The position numbers were made by a program, and so were the translations under genes. A model generated the notes under the pieces. The model was not told the DNA's origin, ran no database searches, and was given only the letters and a program-made list of their open reading frames with translations. A stretch of 56,800 bases of DNA from DASSBR01 sp035708085 (lineage in GTDB: Bacteria; Pseudomonadota; Gammaproteobacteria; Natronospirales; DASSBR01), in contig DASSTE010000022.1 in NCBI GenBank assembly GCA_035708085.1, forward strand, positions 1 through 56,800, given 5' to 3'. Positions 8,161 to 16,803 of the stretch are shown one piece after another; within the stretch, counting starts at the first letter, position 1; every line of letters starts with the position of its first letter.

Positions 8161-8178
8161 GGGCCGATTGCTCGGCCC
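8161..8178 (-). promoter_or_regulatory. Conserved 3'-flank hairpin, copy 2 (GCAA tetraloop)
   Basis: Minus strand: GGGCCGA-GCAA-TCGGCCC, a seven-base stem with a GNRA loop, placed between the receptor stop codon and the terminator as in copy 1. The outer extension seen in copies 1 and 3 is weaker here. Confidence 0.65.
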
Positions 8179-8203
8179 GCACACCCTTTCTTGTTATCCG
8201 ACT

Positions 8204-11182
8204 TTACAGGAAGTCGTATTCCAGGCTGAAGCGGACGTACCGCGGCGTCTGGAAGTCCTTCGGCAGCAGATACGTCGGGCTGCGAACACCCGGGCTCTGC
8301 GGATAGTGGTCGTTGACCGTGATCGCGCCCTGGAAGTCGAACGCATTGATGATCGCCATGCCGAACGTCAGGCCCGGGGCCCACTCAGGCATGTAGTGCA
8401 GGCTCAGATCGAACTTGACGATCCGGTCGGTGCGACCAACGGAGCCACGCGGCACAAACTTGCCGCCACAGGCAAACGCGATGTCGGCGTAGTTCGACCA
8501 GGCCGGCACGCTGCTGTCCGGATAGTAGCCGTAGCAGTTTTCCGGACGGCCACTCTGGATGTAGCTGTTGACGCCGAACTGCCACTCAGGCGTGAGCTGG
8601 TAGCCGGTGTACAGCTTGAAGGTCCAGCGATGGTCGGTCGGCAGGTTGCCGTAGGCACCAACTTCCTCCCAGGGATGGTCGAACGTTTCGGTCAGACCGG
8701 CGTCGGTCTGGACGATCGTCGGCAGCACGTAGCCCGGCTCGGTGCCGTAGGTGTGCGCCCAGGTCAGGGAGCCGTGCAGGAACCAGGTACCGTCGAAGGC
8801 GCGGTCGAACAGCAGCGAAACCGCGTTGTAGTAGCGAGTCGCCTTCGGCAGACCCAGCGCGGAAGCCGGCACGTCGTACGTCGCCAGATCCGCATTGGCA
8901 TTCAGCTTGGTGGTGATTTCCGCGTCTTCGCCCGGGTTGAGCAGCAGACACGTCGGGAAGTTGTCAAGCATGAACGCCTTGTCCGCCTGGTCCGGGTACT
9001 TCTTGGCCAGGTAGTCGATCGCACCATTGAACTCGCAGAGGTCGTCCATACCGGCCTTCAGGTCGCGACGAATCGCGCGCAGGCCGATGGACCACTGCGT
9101 GTCACCAATCCGGTACTGGGCGCCGAGAATGTACTCGTCCTGATACATCGGATCCAGGTTCTTGACCACAACCGTGGCTGCCGCCGGAACCGTGCCGTCG
9201 CTCGTGACCTGCTTGGGACCGAGCTGAGCACCGAGATCAAGCGGAGTGCCGGTGGAGTCATAAAGCTTGCCGTTGACCGGCGTGACGCCATAGTAGTACG
9301 TGTAATCCAGTTCCGAACTTGCCAGGCGAACATTGGTGTTGCTCGCGACCGGAATGTAATAGCGGCCGGCGTTGGCGTACAGCTTGAGGCTGGAATCGCC
9401 GAACACGTCCCACGACAGGCCGAGACGCGGCTGCAGCTTGTTGTTGATGTCCAGGAACGTGCCGCCCTGGGCGTTCAGGTTCGTGTACGACGTGCTGCGC
9501 AGGCCGTAGCGGAAGTAGAAATTGCCAATATGCCAGTTGTCCTGCAGGTACCAGGTCTGGCGCTTGGTGGTGAACATTCCGCCATTCTGGAAGACGCGCT
9601 TGGAGACGTAGGTATTGTAGGGGCCGGCATCAACACCATTGACGGTGCCGGCAAACGGCCCGGTGCCCGGAACGCTGTAGTAGATCCACCAGTTGCCGCC
9701 GGTATAACCGCTGAAGTTCTCGGTGAAGAACTTCTGCATGTCGTAGCCGAAGGTCACATCGTGGCTGCCAATCTGCCATTCGCCGTCGATTCGCGCCTGA
9801 TGACGGGAATCGTGATCGTCATCCGATGCAGGCTGAATCGAATAAGTCGTCCAGCAGCCGATGCGTCCGGGACCGCCGATGCTGAAGTCGTAGGTATACG
9901 GGCAGCTACCGGCAGTGCTTGTATTGTTGTGATCGAAGAGCACGTAGCCCCACAACGCCGAAATGTTGAAGTCGGCGGTCGGCGTCCAGGTGTACTTGCC
10001 AATGTAGGCTTCGGCACCGGAGTGGATGGTGGCACGTGCGAACGGCTTGCCCGTGTGCCAGGTCGACAGAGTATTCGGAAGGTTCAGATTCCAGTAGTCG
10101 ACCGTGCGCTCATTCTTGGTGCTGAACGCCGTCAGCTCGAGCAGGTTCTCGTCGTTGATCTGCCAGTCGAGCTTGATCAGGCCCTGCGGCGAACTGGTGT
10201 CGTCATAGTGGTATTGCGTGCTCGTCAGCGTGTAACCGCTGTTCTCGCGGTGCTGATACAGCGCGTAGAAGAACAGGTGATCCTTGACGATCGGGCCGCT
10301 GCCGTAAATGTTGGCGCGCAAATCCGGCGAATAGGCGTGGTAGCTCGTCGTGTTACGCGAATAGTACGAGAACGCACCATGATCGCTATAGATCACGTCG
10401 GGCGAGCTCTTGGCCAGGCCCTCGGGAACCCAATAGATGTTCGCGCCGGCGTGGAATTCATTGGTACCGCTCTTCGTGACGACGTTGATAACGCCGCCGA
10501 GCGCACCGCCGAAGGACGCATCGAAACCGCCCGACTTGATCTGGAACTGGGCATCGGCCTCGAACGGCGGCGCCGCGAAGTTCTGAAAGTTGCGGATGTC
10601 GGTGATGTTCAGGCCGTTAACGAAGTAGGCGTTTTCCGCCACCGTCGCGCCCGCGAAAGATACCAAGTTGCCGAAGCCCGGGGTGCCGATCGTGGTGTTC
10701 GGCGCCAGCAGGGCTACGCTGCTGATGTTACGCGACACCGGCAGTTTCGAGACTTGGCTGCTGCTCAGCACGAGCGAGTTGCCCGAGTTCGTCACGTCGA
10801 TCGGGTTGATCGCGCCGCCGACTACCTGGATGGTCCCCAGCTGCTGAGTGGCGGCCGTGAAGCTGATGTGGCTCGAAGTTGCAATCTGAACGCCAGTAGT
10901 GCGGGTTGCAATGACGTTGCCATTTTGCTGTTCCTGCACCGTATAGGTGCCGGGCGGCAGCGAGGCAAAGCTGAAGTGGCCGTCGGCGTTGGCGGTTGCC
11001 TGACGCGTCAAGCCAGTCGCAGCATTCGTCGCGATAATGGTCGCATTGGGTTGCGCCTCGCCATAAATGCCGCCGGACGTCTTGGTAGCCGCCATGGCGC
11101 CCGCGCTGACGCCGAAGGCGCCCAGCGCAAACGACAAGACGAGCGAGCGCAAGACGCTGCGTCTGTTAAACAATGATTTCAT
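8204..11182 (-). CDS. Oar-like TonB-dependent outer-membrane receptor (copy 2)
   Basis: 992 residues with the same layout as its neighbour. A signal peptide (MKSLFNRRSVLRSLVLSFAL, AMAA) leads to a carboxypeptidase-regulatory-like domain (GGIYGEAQPNATIIATNA, LPPGTYTVQEQQNG). The plug follows (ENAYFVNGLNITD, GGVINVVTKSGTN), then a large barrel closing with RYVRFSLEYDFL. Shared blocks such as NPIDVTNSG, SYDVFGDSSLKLYANAGRY-like barrel strands and YLQDNWHIGNFYFRYG show recent paralogy, while the loops diverge strongly, suggesting different ligands. The leader is GGAGGGGGTATTTGG before the ATG at 11182. The ligand cannot be told. Confidence 0.93.
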   Translation of the reverse strand: MKSLFNRRSVLRSLVLSFALGAFGVSAGAMAATKTSGGIYGEAQPNATIIATNAATGLTRQATANADGHFSFASLPPGTYTVQEQQNGNVIATRTTGVQIATSSHISFTAATQQLGTIQVVGGAINPIDVTNSGNSLVLSSSQVSKLPVSRNISSVALLAPNTTIGTPGFGNLVSFAGATVAENAYFVNGLNITDIRNFQNFAAPPFEADAQFQIKSGGFDASFGGALGGVINVVTKSGTNEFHAGANIYWVPEGLAKSSPDVIYSDHGAFSYYSRNTTSYHAYSPDLRANIYGSGPIVKDHLFFYALYQHRENSGYTLTSTQYHYDDTSSPQGLIKLDWQINDENLLELTAFSTKNERTVDYWNLNLPNTLSTWHTGKPFARATIHSGAEAYIGKYTWTPTADFNISALWGYVLFDHNNTSTAGSCPYTYDFSIGGPGRIGCWTTYSIQPASDDDHDSRHQARIDGEWQIGSHDVTFGYDMQKFFTENFSGYTGGNWWIYYSVPGTGPFAGTVNGVDAGPYNTYVSKRVFQNGGMFTTKRQTWYLQDNWHIGNFYFRYGLRSTSYTNLNAQGGTFLDINNKLQPRLGLSWDVFGDSSLKLYANAGRYYIPVASNTNVRLASSELDYTYYYGVTPVNGKLYDSTGTPLDLGAQLGPKQVTSDGTVPAAATVVVKNLDPMYQDEYILGAQYRIGDTQWSIGLRAIRRDLKAGMDDLCEFNGAIDYLAKKYPDQADKAFMLDNFPTCLLLNPGEDAEITTKLNANADLATYDVPASALGLPKATRYYNAVSLLFDRAFDGTWFLHGSLTWAHTYGTEPGYVLPTIVQTDAGLTETFDHPWEEVGAYGNLPTDHRWTFKLYTGYQLTPEWQFGVNSYIQSGRPENCYGYYPDSSVPAWSNYADIAFACGGKFVPRGSVGRTDRIVKFDLSLHYMPEWAPGLTFGMAIINAFDFQGAITVNDHYPQSPGVRSPTYLLPKDFQTPRYVRFSLEYDFL

Positions 11183-11587
11183 CCAAATACCCCCTCCGAC
11201 CGTCGCTGCGCCTGGCCGAAGAATTGTTACCCCTTGCAGCCGGCGCAGCCGACCGGGGAAAAGTGGTGCATGCACTGCCACATCCACTGTTCCCTGCAGG
11301 AAAACCGCCAAAGCGACAGGAGCATCCGGCCCCAATGTTGCTTTTCAGGCACTTCCAGAGCGCTAACCGTATCTTTTTCGCAACACAATGTCAACCTCAG
11401 CTCGTAGCTACGATTTCGCCACAAGGCGGTGGGGAAAAGGGGGCAACGAAAGGATATGGTGTAGCGTGAATCATATTTGTGTACAAAAAGCAACAGCTGA
11501 TGAACTGCCATGTTGCTTGGTAGCAACGTCCCTTATAAATGGGGCCATAGAGCCCTAAACCGCCGTGCGCTGGTATGATTGGAGATC
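11183..11587. other. Divergent intergenic region between receptor copy 2 and the GNAT-C39 gene
   Basis: About 400 bases without a credible gene. It holds the minus-strand receptor promoter at 11366-11394. For the plus-strand gene there is only a weak candidate, a TATAAA hexamer at 11534-11539 with TTGCTT at 11513-11518 (15-base spacing). Nothing else is recognisable. Confidence 0.5.
11366..11394 (-). promoter_or_regulatory. Sigma-70-like promoter of receptor copy 2
   Basis: On the minus strand a perfect TTGACA (11389-11394) is followed after 17 bases by TACGGT (11366-11371). The predicted start is about 175 bases upstream of the ATG. Spacing and -10 type match the boxes found in front of receptor copy 1. 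Confidence 0.55.
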
Positions 11588-12685
11588 ATGATCCGCCCCG
11601 CCACGCTCGACGACCTGGAGCCGCTGGTCCGCCTCGAAGAACACTGCTTCGACAGCGATCGGCTCAGTCGGCGCAACTTTCGCTACCTGATCGGCCGCGG
11701 CAATGCGGCGCTGCTGGTCGACGTCCAAGGGGATGTGCTGCGAGGCTACGCGCTGGTGCTGTTTCGCACCGGCACTTCGCTCGCGCGACTGTATTCGATT
11801 GCGGTGGCACCTGAACATCGGGGGGGCGGTATTGCCCAAGCCTTGCTGGAACGCGCGGAGGATGTCAGCCGCGAGCGCGACTGCATTGCGATGCGGCTCG
11901 AAATCCGCGTCGACAATGCCGCGGCCGAGCGGCTGTACCGCAAAATGGGGTACCGGCCGTTTGGCACCTACCCCGATTACTACGAAGACCATGCCGACGC
12001 GCTGCGCATGGAGAAGTCGCTGATCGCGCATCTCAAGCCGGCGACGACGCGCGTGCCCTATTACGAACAAACGCTGGATTTCACCTGCGGTCCGGCAACG
12101 CTGATTATGGCGATGCAGGCGCTCGACCCGACGCTGGCGCCCAGCCGCAAGCTGGAGATTCGCCTGTGGCGCGAGGCGACGACCGTGTTCATGACGTCCG
12201 GCCACGGCGGCTGCGGCCCCTATGGCATGGCGCTGTCGGCCTGGCGCCGGGGCTTTGACGTCGAGATTTTCGTCAACGACAAAAGCGCGCTGTTTGTCGA
12301 TTCGGTACGTAATCCCGAAAAGAAAGCAGTTATCCGGCTCACGCAGGAGGATTTCCTCGACGAGATTCGCGACAGCGCAATCCGGGTGCACTACCATGCG
12401 CTGGGCCTGCGCGCGATGCAGGCGCAGTTCGAAGCCGGCGCGATTCCCGTCGTGCTGATCAGCTCTTATCGCATCTACCGCGAGAAGTTTCCGCACTGGG
12501 TAACCGTCACCGGCTTCGACGACCGCTTCGTCTACGTCCACGACCCGTATGTCGAGTACGACAAGCACAAGGGCCCGCTCGACTCGATCAACATGCCGAT
12601 CCTGAAGCGCGAGTTCGAAGGCATGGCGCGCTACGGCAAGGCCGCGCAGCGCGCGGCGCTGGTGATACGGAAGAAGCAGGAATGA
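11588..12685 (+). CDS. GNAT acetyltransferase fused to a C39-like cysteine peptidase
   Basis: 365 residues. About 1-145 form a GNAT N-acetyltransferase (IRPATLDDLEPLVRLEE, core YSIAVAPEHRGGGIAQALLE with the acetyl-CoA loop, then NAAAERLYRKMGY). About 155-350 form a papain-fold C39-like peptidase. Its candidate catalytic Cys is in LDFTCGPATLIMAM, its His in FPHWVTVTGF and its Asp in YVHDPYVE. No transporter or membrane segment is attached, so it acts in the cytosol. The start is the ATG at 11588 after GGAGATC. The next gene, 25 bases on, is a RimK-like ligase; this pairing recurs in family descriptions of ATP-grasp amidoligase systems. Substrate unknown. Confidence 0.88.
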   Translation: MIRPATLDDLEPLVRLEEHCFDSDRLSRRNFRYLIGRGNAALLVDVQGDVLRGYALVLFRTGTSLARLYSIAVAPEHRGGGIAQALLERAEDVSRERDCIAMRLEIRVDNAAAERLYRKMGYRPFGTYPDYYEDHADALRMEKSLIAHLKPATTRVPYYEQTLDFTCGPATLIMAMQALDPTLAPSRKLEIRLWREATTVFMTSGHGGCGPYGMALSAWRRGFDVEIFVNDKSALFVDSVRNPEKKAVIRLTQEDFLDEIRDSAIRVHYHALGLRAMQAQFEAGAIPVVLISSYRIYREKFPHWVTVTGFDDRFVYVHDPYVEYDKHKGPLDSINMPILKREFEGMARYGKAAQRAALVIRKKQE

Positions 12686-12710
12686 CAGAATAGGAAGTAA
12701 GGGCTGACGG

Positions 12711-14171
12711 ATGTCGAACACGATCATCGTCGTTGAGAACAGGAACGACTGGCACGAGAGCTTCCCCGACCTGCGGGTCGTCACCGCGAAGGAATACCTG
12801 TCGCAAGGGGAATTGCAATCGCAGCGAGGCCTGAAGATCATCAACCTGTGCCGCGGCTACAGCTACCTGAGCGTCGGCTACTATTGCTCGCTGCTTGCCG
12901 AAGCGCGTCGTCACCGCGTGATCCCGAGCGTGCGGACCATGTCGGAGCTGAGCCGCAAATCGCTGTATTCGCTCGACGCGTCCGACCTTGACGAACTGGT
13001 GCACAAGCGTCTCAAGCGATCGGTGCGCGAACACTTCGACCTGTTCCTGTTCTTCGGCCGCTCGCCCGACCCGCGCTTCGAAGACATCGGCCGCCAGATC
13101 TTCGAAATGTTTCCGTGTCCGCTGCTGTACGTCGAGTTCCGCAAGGATCAGGAATGGCACATCACGCGTATCCGGCCGGTGTTCCCGAACCAGCTCAAGC
13201 CGGCGCAGTACGAAGCCTTCGCAGAGGCGATCGACGCACAACTGAACCGCCGCTGGCGGTCGCGGCGCATGCCTGCGAGCGCGCGCTACGATCTCGCGAT
13301 TCTGTACAACCGCGACGACCCGCTGCCGCCGTCGGACATGAAGGCGATCCACAAGTTCGAGCGCGTCGGCAAAAGTCTCGGTTTCGATATCGACGTCATT
13401 GCCAGGAAAGACTACGCGCGCCTCGCCGAATACGATGCACTGTTCATTCGCGAAACAACGCGCATCGACCACTACACCTACCGCTTCGCACGCAAGGCGG
13501 AAAGTGAAGGCATGGTGGTGATCGACGATCCGAACTCGATTTTGAAGTGCACCAACAAGGTCTACCTTGCGGAGCTGTTGCGCGCCAACCGCGTGCCGCG
13601 CCCGAAGACGCTGATTCTGCAAAAGGGCGTGACGGAGACGATCGACGATACCTTGAGCTGGCCGGTGGTGCTGAAAATCCCGGACGGGTCGTTTTCGCGC
13701 GGCGTACACAAAGCGAAGGATGCGGCTGAATTCAAGACGCTGACGGCGCAGTTGTTCAAGGAATCCGATCTGATCCTCGCGCAGGAATATGTTTATACTG
13801 CGTTCGATTGGCGCATCGGCATTCTCAACCGCCGGGCGATTTTCGCGTGCCGGTATTTCATGTCGAAGAACCACTGGCAGATTGTCAATCACAAGGCCGG
13901 TGGCCGGTTTACCGAGGGCGGCTTCGACACGCTGCCGGTCGAGGACGCACCCGCCGAGGTGGTCGACGCGGCGCTCAAGGCCGCCAACCTGATCGGTGAC
14001 GGGCTTTACGGCGTGGACATCAAGCAGCATGACGGCAAGCTGTACGTGATCGAAGTGAATGACAATCCGAACATCGATGCGGGCGTCGAAGACAAGCTGC
14101 TTGACGAGGCGCTGTACCGCACGATCCTGCTCGAGTTCGCCGCGCGCCTCGACCGCAAGCGGCAGGCCTGA
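12711..14171 (+). CDS. RimK-family ATP-grasp ligase with RLAN N-terminal domain
   Basis: 486 residues. The N-terminal part (about 1-165, beginning SNTIIVVENRNDWHESFPD) fits the RLAN domain, the alpha+beta module that precedes this ATP-grasp subfamily. From about 200 a RimK-like ATP-grasp fold follows. VVLKIPDGSFSRGVHKA is the nucleotide-binding lysine/glycine loop, and GVDIKQHDGKLYVIEVNDN carries the metal-binding acidic and Asn residues. Such enzymes join an amino acid or peptide carboxylate to an amine through acyl phosphate. The GNAT-C39 partner lies directly upstream. Probably ligates or modifies a peptide; the product is not known. Confidence 0.87.
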   Translation: MSNTIIVVENRNDWHESFPDLRVVTAKEYLSQGELQSQRGLKIINLCRGYSYLSVGYYCSLLAEARRHRVIPSVRTMSELSRKSLYSLDASDLDELVHKRLKRSVREHFDLFLFFGRSPDPRFEDIGRQIFEMFPCPLLYVEFRKDQEWHITRIRPVFPNQLKPAQYEAFAEAIDAQLNRRWRSRRMPASARYDLAILYNRDDPLPPSDMKAIHKFERVGKSLGFDIDVIARKDYARLAEYDALFIRETTRIDHYTYRFARKAESEGMVVIDDPNSILKCTNKVYLAELLRANRVPRPKTLILQKGVTETIDDTLSWPVVLKIPDGSFSRGVHKAKDAAEFKTLTAQLFKESDLILAQEYVYTAFDWRIGILNRRAIFACRYFMSKNHWQIVNHKAGGRFTEGGFDTLPVEDAPAEVVDAALKAANLIGDGLYGVDIKQHDGKLYVIEVNDNPNIDAGVEDKLLDEALYRTILLEFAARLDRKRQA

Positions 14172-14183
14172 GCCGCAAACCGG

Positions 14184-15572
14184 ATGATAGGGAAGTATTT
14201 AGCCAAGCACTGGCTCGACCGGCTCTGGGGCATCGAGACAGTCGATCTGCCGTGGTATCGGCGCGTGCCGATCAACATCACGCGCATCGGCTTCGTCGTG
14301 GCGCGCGACGCGTTGGAGGGCCAGCTGACGCTGCAGGCGATGAGCCTCGTCTACACGACGCTGCTTGCGCTGGTGCCGCTGATTGCGCTGAGCTTTTCGC
14401 TGCTCAAGGGTTTCGGCATGCACAACGTGCTGGAGCCCGCGCTGTACCAGTTCCTCGCGCCGCTCGGCACCAAGGGCCAGCAGCTCGCCGACCAGATCGC
14501 CTCCTTCGTCAACAACGTCAACGCCAGCGTGCTCGGCGGTATCGGCGTAGTGCTGCTGATGATCACGGTCATCTCGATGCTGCAGAAGGTCGAGGGCGCC
14601 TTCAACCGCATCTGGCACGTGCACCGCGCGCGGCTCCTGCTGCGCCGCTTCAGCGACTACCTGAGCGTGGTCATCATCGGCCCGGTGCTGACGGTCGGCG
14701 CGCTCACGCTGACGGCGACGATCAGCAGCCAGAAGACCGTCGCGCAGCTGACCAGCATCGAACCGTTCGGGACGCTGGCGCTGATCGGTGCACACGTCGC
14801 GCCCTATATCCTGGTGATTGGCGCGTTCATATTTATCTATATTTTTGCGCCCAACACGCGCGTCAGGTTCAAGCCGGCGCTGATCGGCGGCATCATCGGC
14901 GGTGCGCTGTGGCAGACGGCCGGCCTCGCCTTTACGATCTTCACCGGTTCGACGACCCGCGTCACGGCGATTTATTCCGGCTTCGCGATCGTCATTTTTT
15001 TCCTGATCTGGCTCTATCTGAGTTGGCTGATCCTGCTGATCGGCGCCGAGATCACGTTCTACGCGCAGAACCCGGACTTCGTCAGCCGCTACCACATCCA
15101 TCACTACCTCGGCAGCCGCCTGCGCGAAAAACTCGCGCTGCTGGTGATGGTTGCAATCGGCGGCACGTTTCATCGGCGCGAAACACCGTTATCGATCAAC
15201 GATCTGACGCACCGCACCCACGCGTCCGGCGACGCGGTCGCGAACGTCTGCGACCAGCTTTACGCCGCCGGTCTGTTGCTCACGGTCGAGGAGCCGAAGC
15301 CCGGCTACGTGCCCGGACGCGACATGAGCGACATCCCGCTAGCCGAAATACTGATGGCGGTACGCCATTACGAGCCGCAGCCAGGCACCGGCGAACGTGC
15401 GCTGTATTCGCTCGCGTCGGTCGACAGGATCGCAAACGCCGTGGATAGCGCCATCACCGCCGCGGCCGAACCGAAGACACTCCGGGACCTGGTACTGGAG
15501 ATCGAAAATGAGAAACTGGATGCCGGCCTGCGCTGGTACGACGAAACGGACCGACGACGCCATGAACGATAA
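14184..15572 (+). CDS. YihY/BrkB-family inner-membrane protein
   Basis: 462 residues. The YihY/virulence factor BrkB core occupies about 30-300, with hydrophobic helices including LVYTTLLALVPLIALSFSLL, the GAFNRIWHV motif, ILVIGAFIFIYIFAP and FAIVIFFLIWLYLSWLILLI. A cytosolic tail of about 150 residues looks like a winged-helix domain (LSINDLTHRTHASGDAVANV). Function of the family is unproven. It starts 13 bases after the RimK-like gene and overlaps the next gene by 11 bases. The last dozen codons run through a REP-like palindrome, so the C-terminus may be an acquired extension. Confidence 0.88.
   Translation: MIGKYLAKHWLDRLWGIETVDLPWYRRVPINITRIGFVVARDALEGQLTLQAMSLVYTTLLALVPLIALSFSLLKGFGMHNVLEPALYQFLAPLGTKGQQLADQIASFVNNVNASVLGGIGVVLLMITVISMLQKVEGAFNRIWHVHRARLLLRRFSDYLSVVIIGPVLTVGALTLTATISSQKTVAQLTSIEPFGTLALIGAHVAPYILVIGAFIFIYIFAPNTRVRFKPALIGGIIGGALWQTAGLAFTIFTGSTTRVTAIYSGFAIVIFFLIWLYLSWLILLIGAEITFYAQNPDFVSRYHIHHYLGSRLREKLALLVMVAIGGTFHRRETPLSINDLTHRTHASGDAVANVCDQLYAAGLLLTVEEPKPGYVPGRDMSDIPLAEILMAVRHYEPQPGTGERALYSLASVDRIANAVDSAITAAAEPKTLRDLVLEIENEKLDAGLRWYDETDRRRHER
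15516..15543. repeat. REP-like element inside the 3' end of the yihY-family gene
   Basis: The sequence ACTGGATGCCGGCCTGCGCTGGTACGAC resembles the intact palindrome at 17858-17885 (ACTGGATGCCAGCCCTCGCTGGCATGAC) with a few changes that weaken one arm. Here it is translated as LDAGLRWYD near the C-terminus. Confidence 0.55.
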
Positions 15573-16794
15573 ACTCGACATCGACTACGTCCGCAGCCGC
15601 TTTCCGGCACTCGCCGATGGCTGGGCCTACTTCGACAACGCCGGCGGAACGCAGGTACTCGACAGCGTGATCGACCGCGTCGCCGATTACATGGCGACTT
15701 CGCCGGTGCAGCTCGGCGCAACCTATGCGGTATCGGAACGGGCGACGCGTCGGCAGGCCGAAGCCGCCGCGACGATGGCCGCTTTCATCAACGCGCACGA
15801 GCCAAGCGAGATCGTTTTCGGCCCGTCCAGCAGCGCGATGATCGGCCGACTGGCGCGAGCGCTGCTGCCGCAACTTAAGCCAGGCGATGAAATTATCGTG
15901 ACGGACCTCGACCATGAGGCGAACATCACACCCTGGCGGCGCCTCGCCGCGGCCGGCATCGAAATCCGGGAGTGGCGGGTGCGGCCGGAAACGTATCAAC
16001 TGCATGTCGAAGACCTGGCCGCACTGTTGACCGCGCGCACGCGGCTGGTGTGCTGCCCGCAGGCGTCGAACGTCATCGGCACTCTGACGCCGGTCGCCGA
16101 CATCGTCCGGCTGGCGCACAAGCATGGCGCGGACGTGTGCGTGGATGGCGTCGCGGCGGCTGCACATGGCGCCATCGATGTAAACGCGAGCGACGTGGAT
16201 TACTACGTCTTCAGCACCTACAAGGTGTTCGGGCCGCATCTCTCGGTGCTCTACGGCAAGCGCGACAAGTTGCTCGCGCTCGCCAACCTCAACCACGAGT
16301 TCTTCGACCGCCATGCGGTGCCGCTCAAGCTGCAGCCGGGGGGCGCCACGCACGAGCTGGTCTGGGGCACGACCGGCGTGGCGGCCTATTTCTGCGATCT
16401 GGGCATGCGGCTCGGCATCGCGTCGGATGCGCCCTTGCGCGCGCACGTCGAAGCCGTCGGCACGGCCTTCGCCGCGCACGAACGCGCCCTCGCCGCGCGG
16501 CTGCTCGATTACTTGAACCGCAAGCCCAACGTGACGGTCGTCGGCGACAGGCAGGCCCGTGACGGCCGGCTGCCGACAATTTCATTTACCGTCGCCGGGC
16601 GTGATTCCAGCACAATCCCGCCCCAACTCGATCCCCACCGCGTCGCGGTCCGCTACGGCCATTTCTACGCCAAGCGGCTGATCGACCATCTTGGCCTCGC
16701 GCCGCAAAACGGCGTGGTGCGGGTGTCGATGGCGCATTACAACACCCACGACGAAGTGAACCGGTTGATCGAATGTCTCGATCGGGTGTTGTAA
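15562..16794 (+). CDS. Cysteine-desulfurase-like aminotransferase class V protein
   Basis: 410 residues, PLP-dependent fold type I. Landmarks are YFDNAGGTQVLDSVI at the N-terminus, EIVFGPSSSAMIGRLARALL, TDLDHEANITPWRRLA (the His that stacks on PLP), DGVAAAAHGAIDV and the Schiff-base lysine in FSTYKVFGPHLSVLYG. The match is to the cysteine-desulfurase-like subfamily related to SufS/CsdA. No SufE, IscU or sulfur-carrier gene is adjacent, and I see no clear flexible-loop catalytic Cys near residue 340-360, so true desulfurase activity is uncertain. It starts inside the end of the yihY-family gene, suggesting translational coupling. Confidence 0.87.
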   Translation: MNDKLDIDYVRSRFPALADGWAYFDNAGGTQVLDSVIDRVADYMATSPVQLGATYAVSERATRRQAEAAATMAAFINAHEPSEIVFGPSSSAMIGRLARALLPQLKPGDEIIVTDLDHEANITPWRRLAAAGIEIREWRVRPETYQLHVEDLAALLTARTRLVCCPQASNVIGTLTPVADIVRLAHKHGADVCVDGVAAAAHGAIDVNASDVDYYVFSTYKVFGPHLSVLYGKRDKLLALANLNHEFFDRHAVPLKLQPGGATHELVWGTTGVAAYFCDLGMRLGIASDAPLRAHVEAVGTAFAAHERALAARLLDYLNRKPNVTVVGDRQARDGRLPTISFTVAGRDSSTIPPQLDPHRVAVRYGHFYAKRLIDHLGLAPQNGVVRVSMAHYNTHDEVNRLIECLDRVL

Positions 16795-16803
16795 GCTGAA
16801 GCT

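Noticed and set aside
8150..11176. Open frame of 1008 codons on the plus strand opposite receptor copy 2
   Set aside because: It is antisense to a gene with clear receptor motifs; its translation is Arg/Val/Ala-rich and has no domain. High GC produces such shadow frames.
11555..14030. Two long minus-strand frames opposite the GNAT-C39 and RimK-like genes
   Set aside because: The plus-strand products show full catalytic motifs, while the reverse products show only low-complexity shadow sequence.
14252..15448. A 398-codon frame within the yihY-family gene
   Set aside because: A frame shifted version of a real membrane protein; its composition is Arg/Ala/Asp-rich and hydrophilic.
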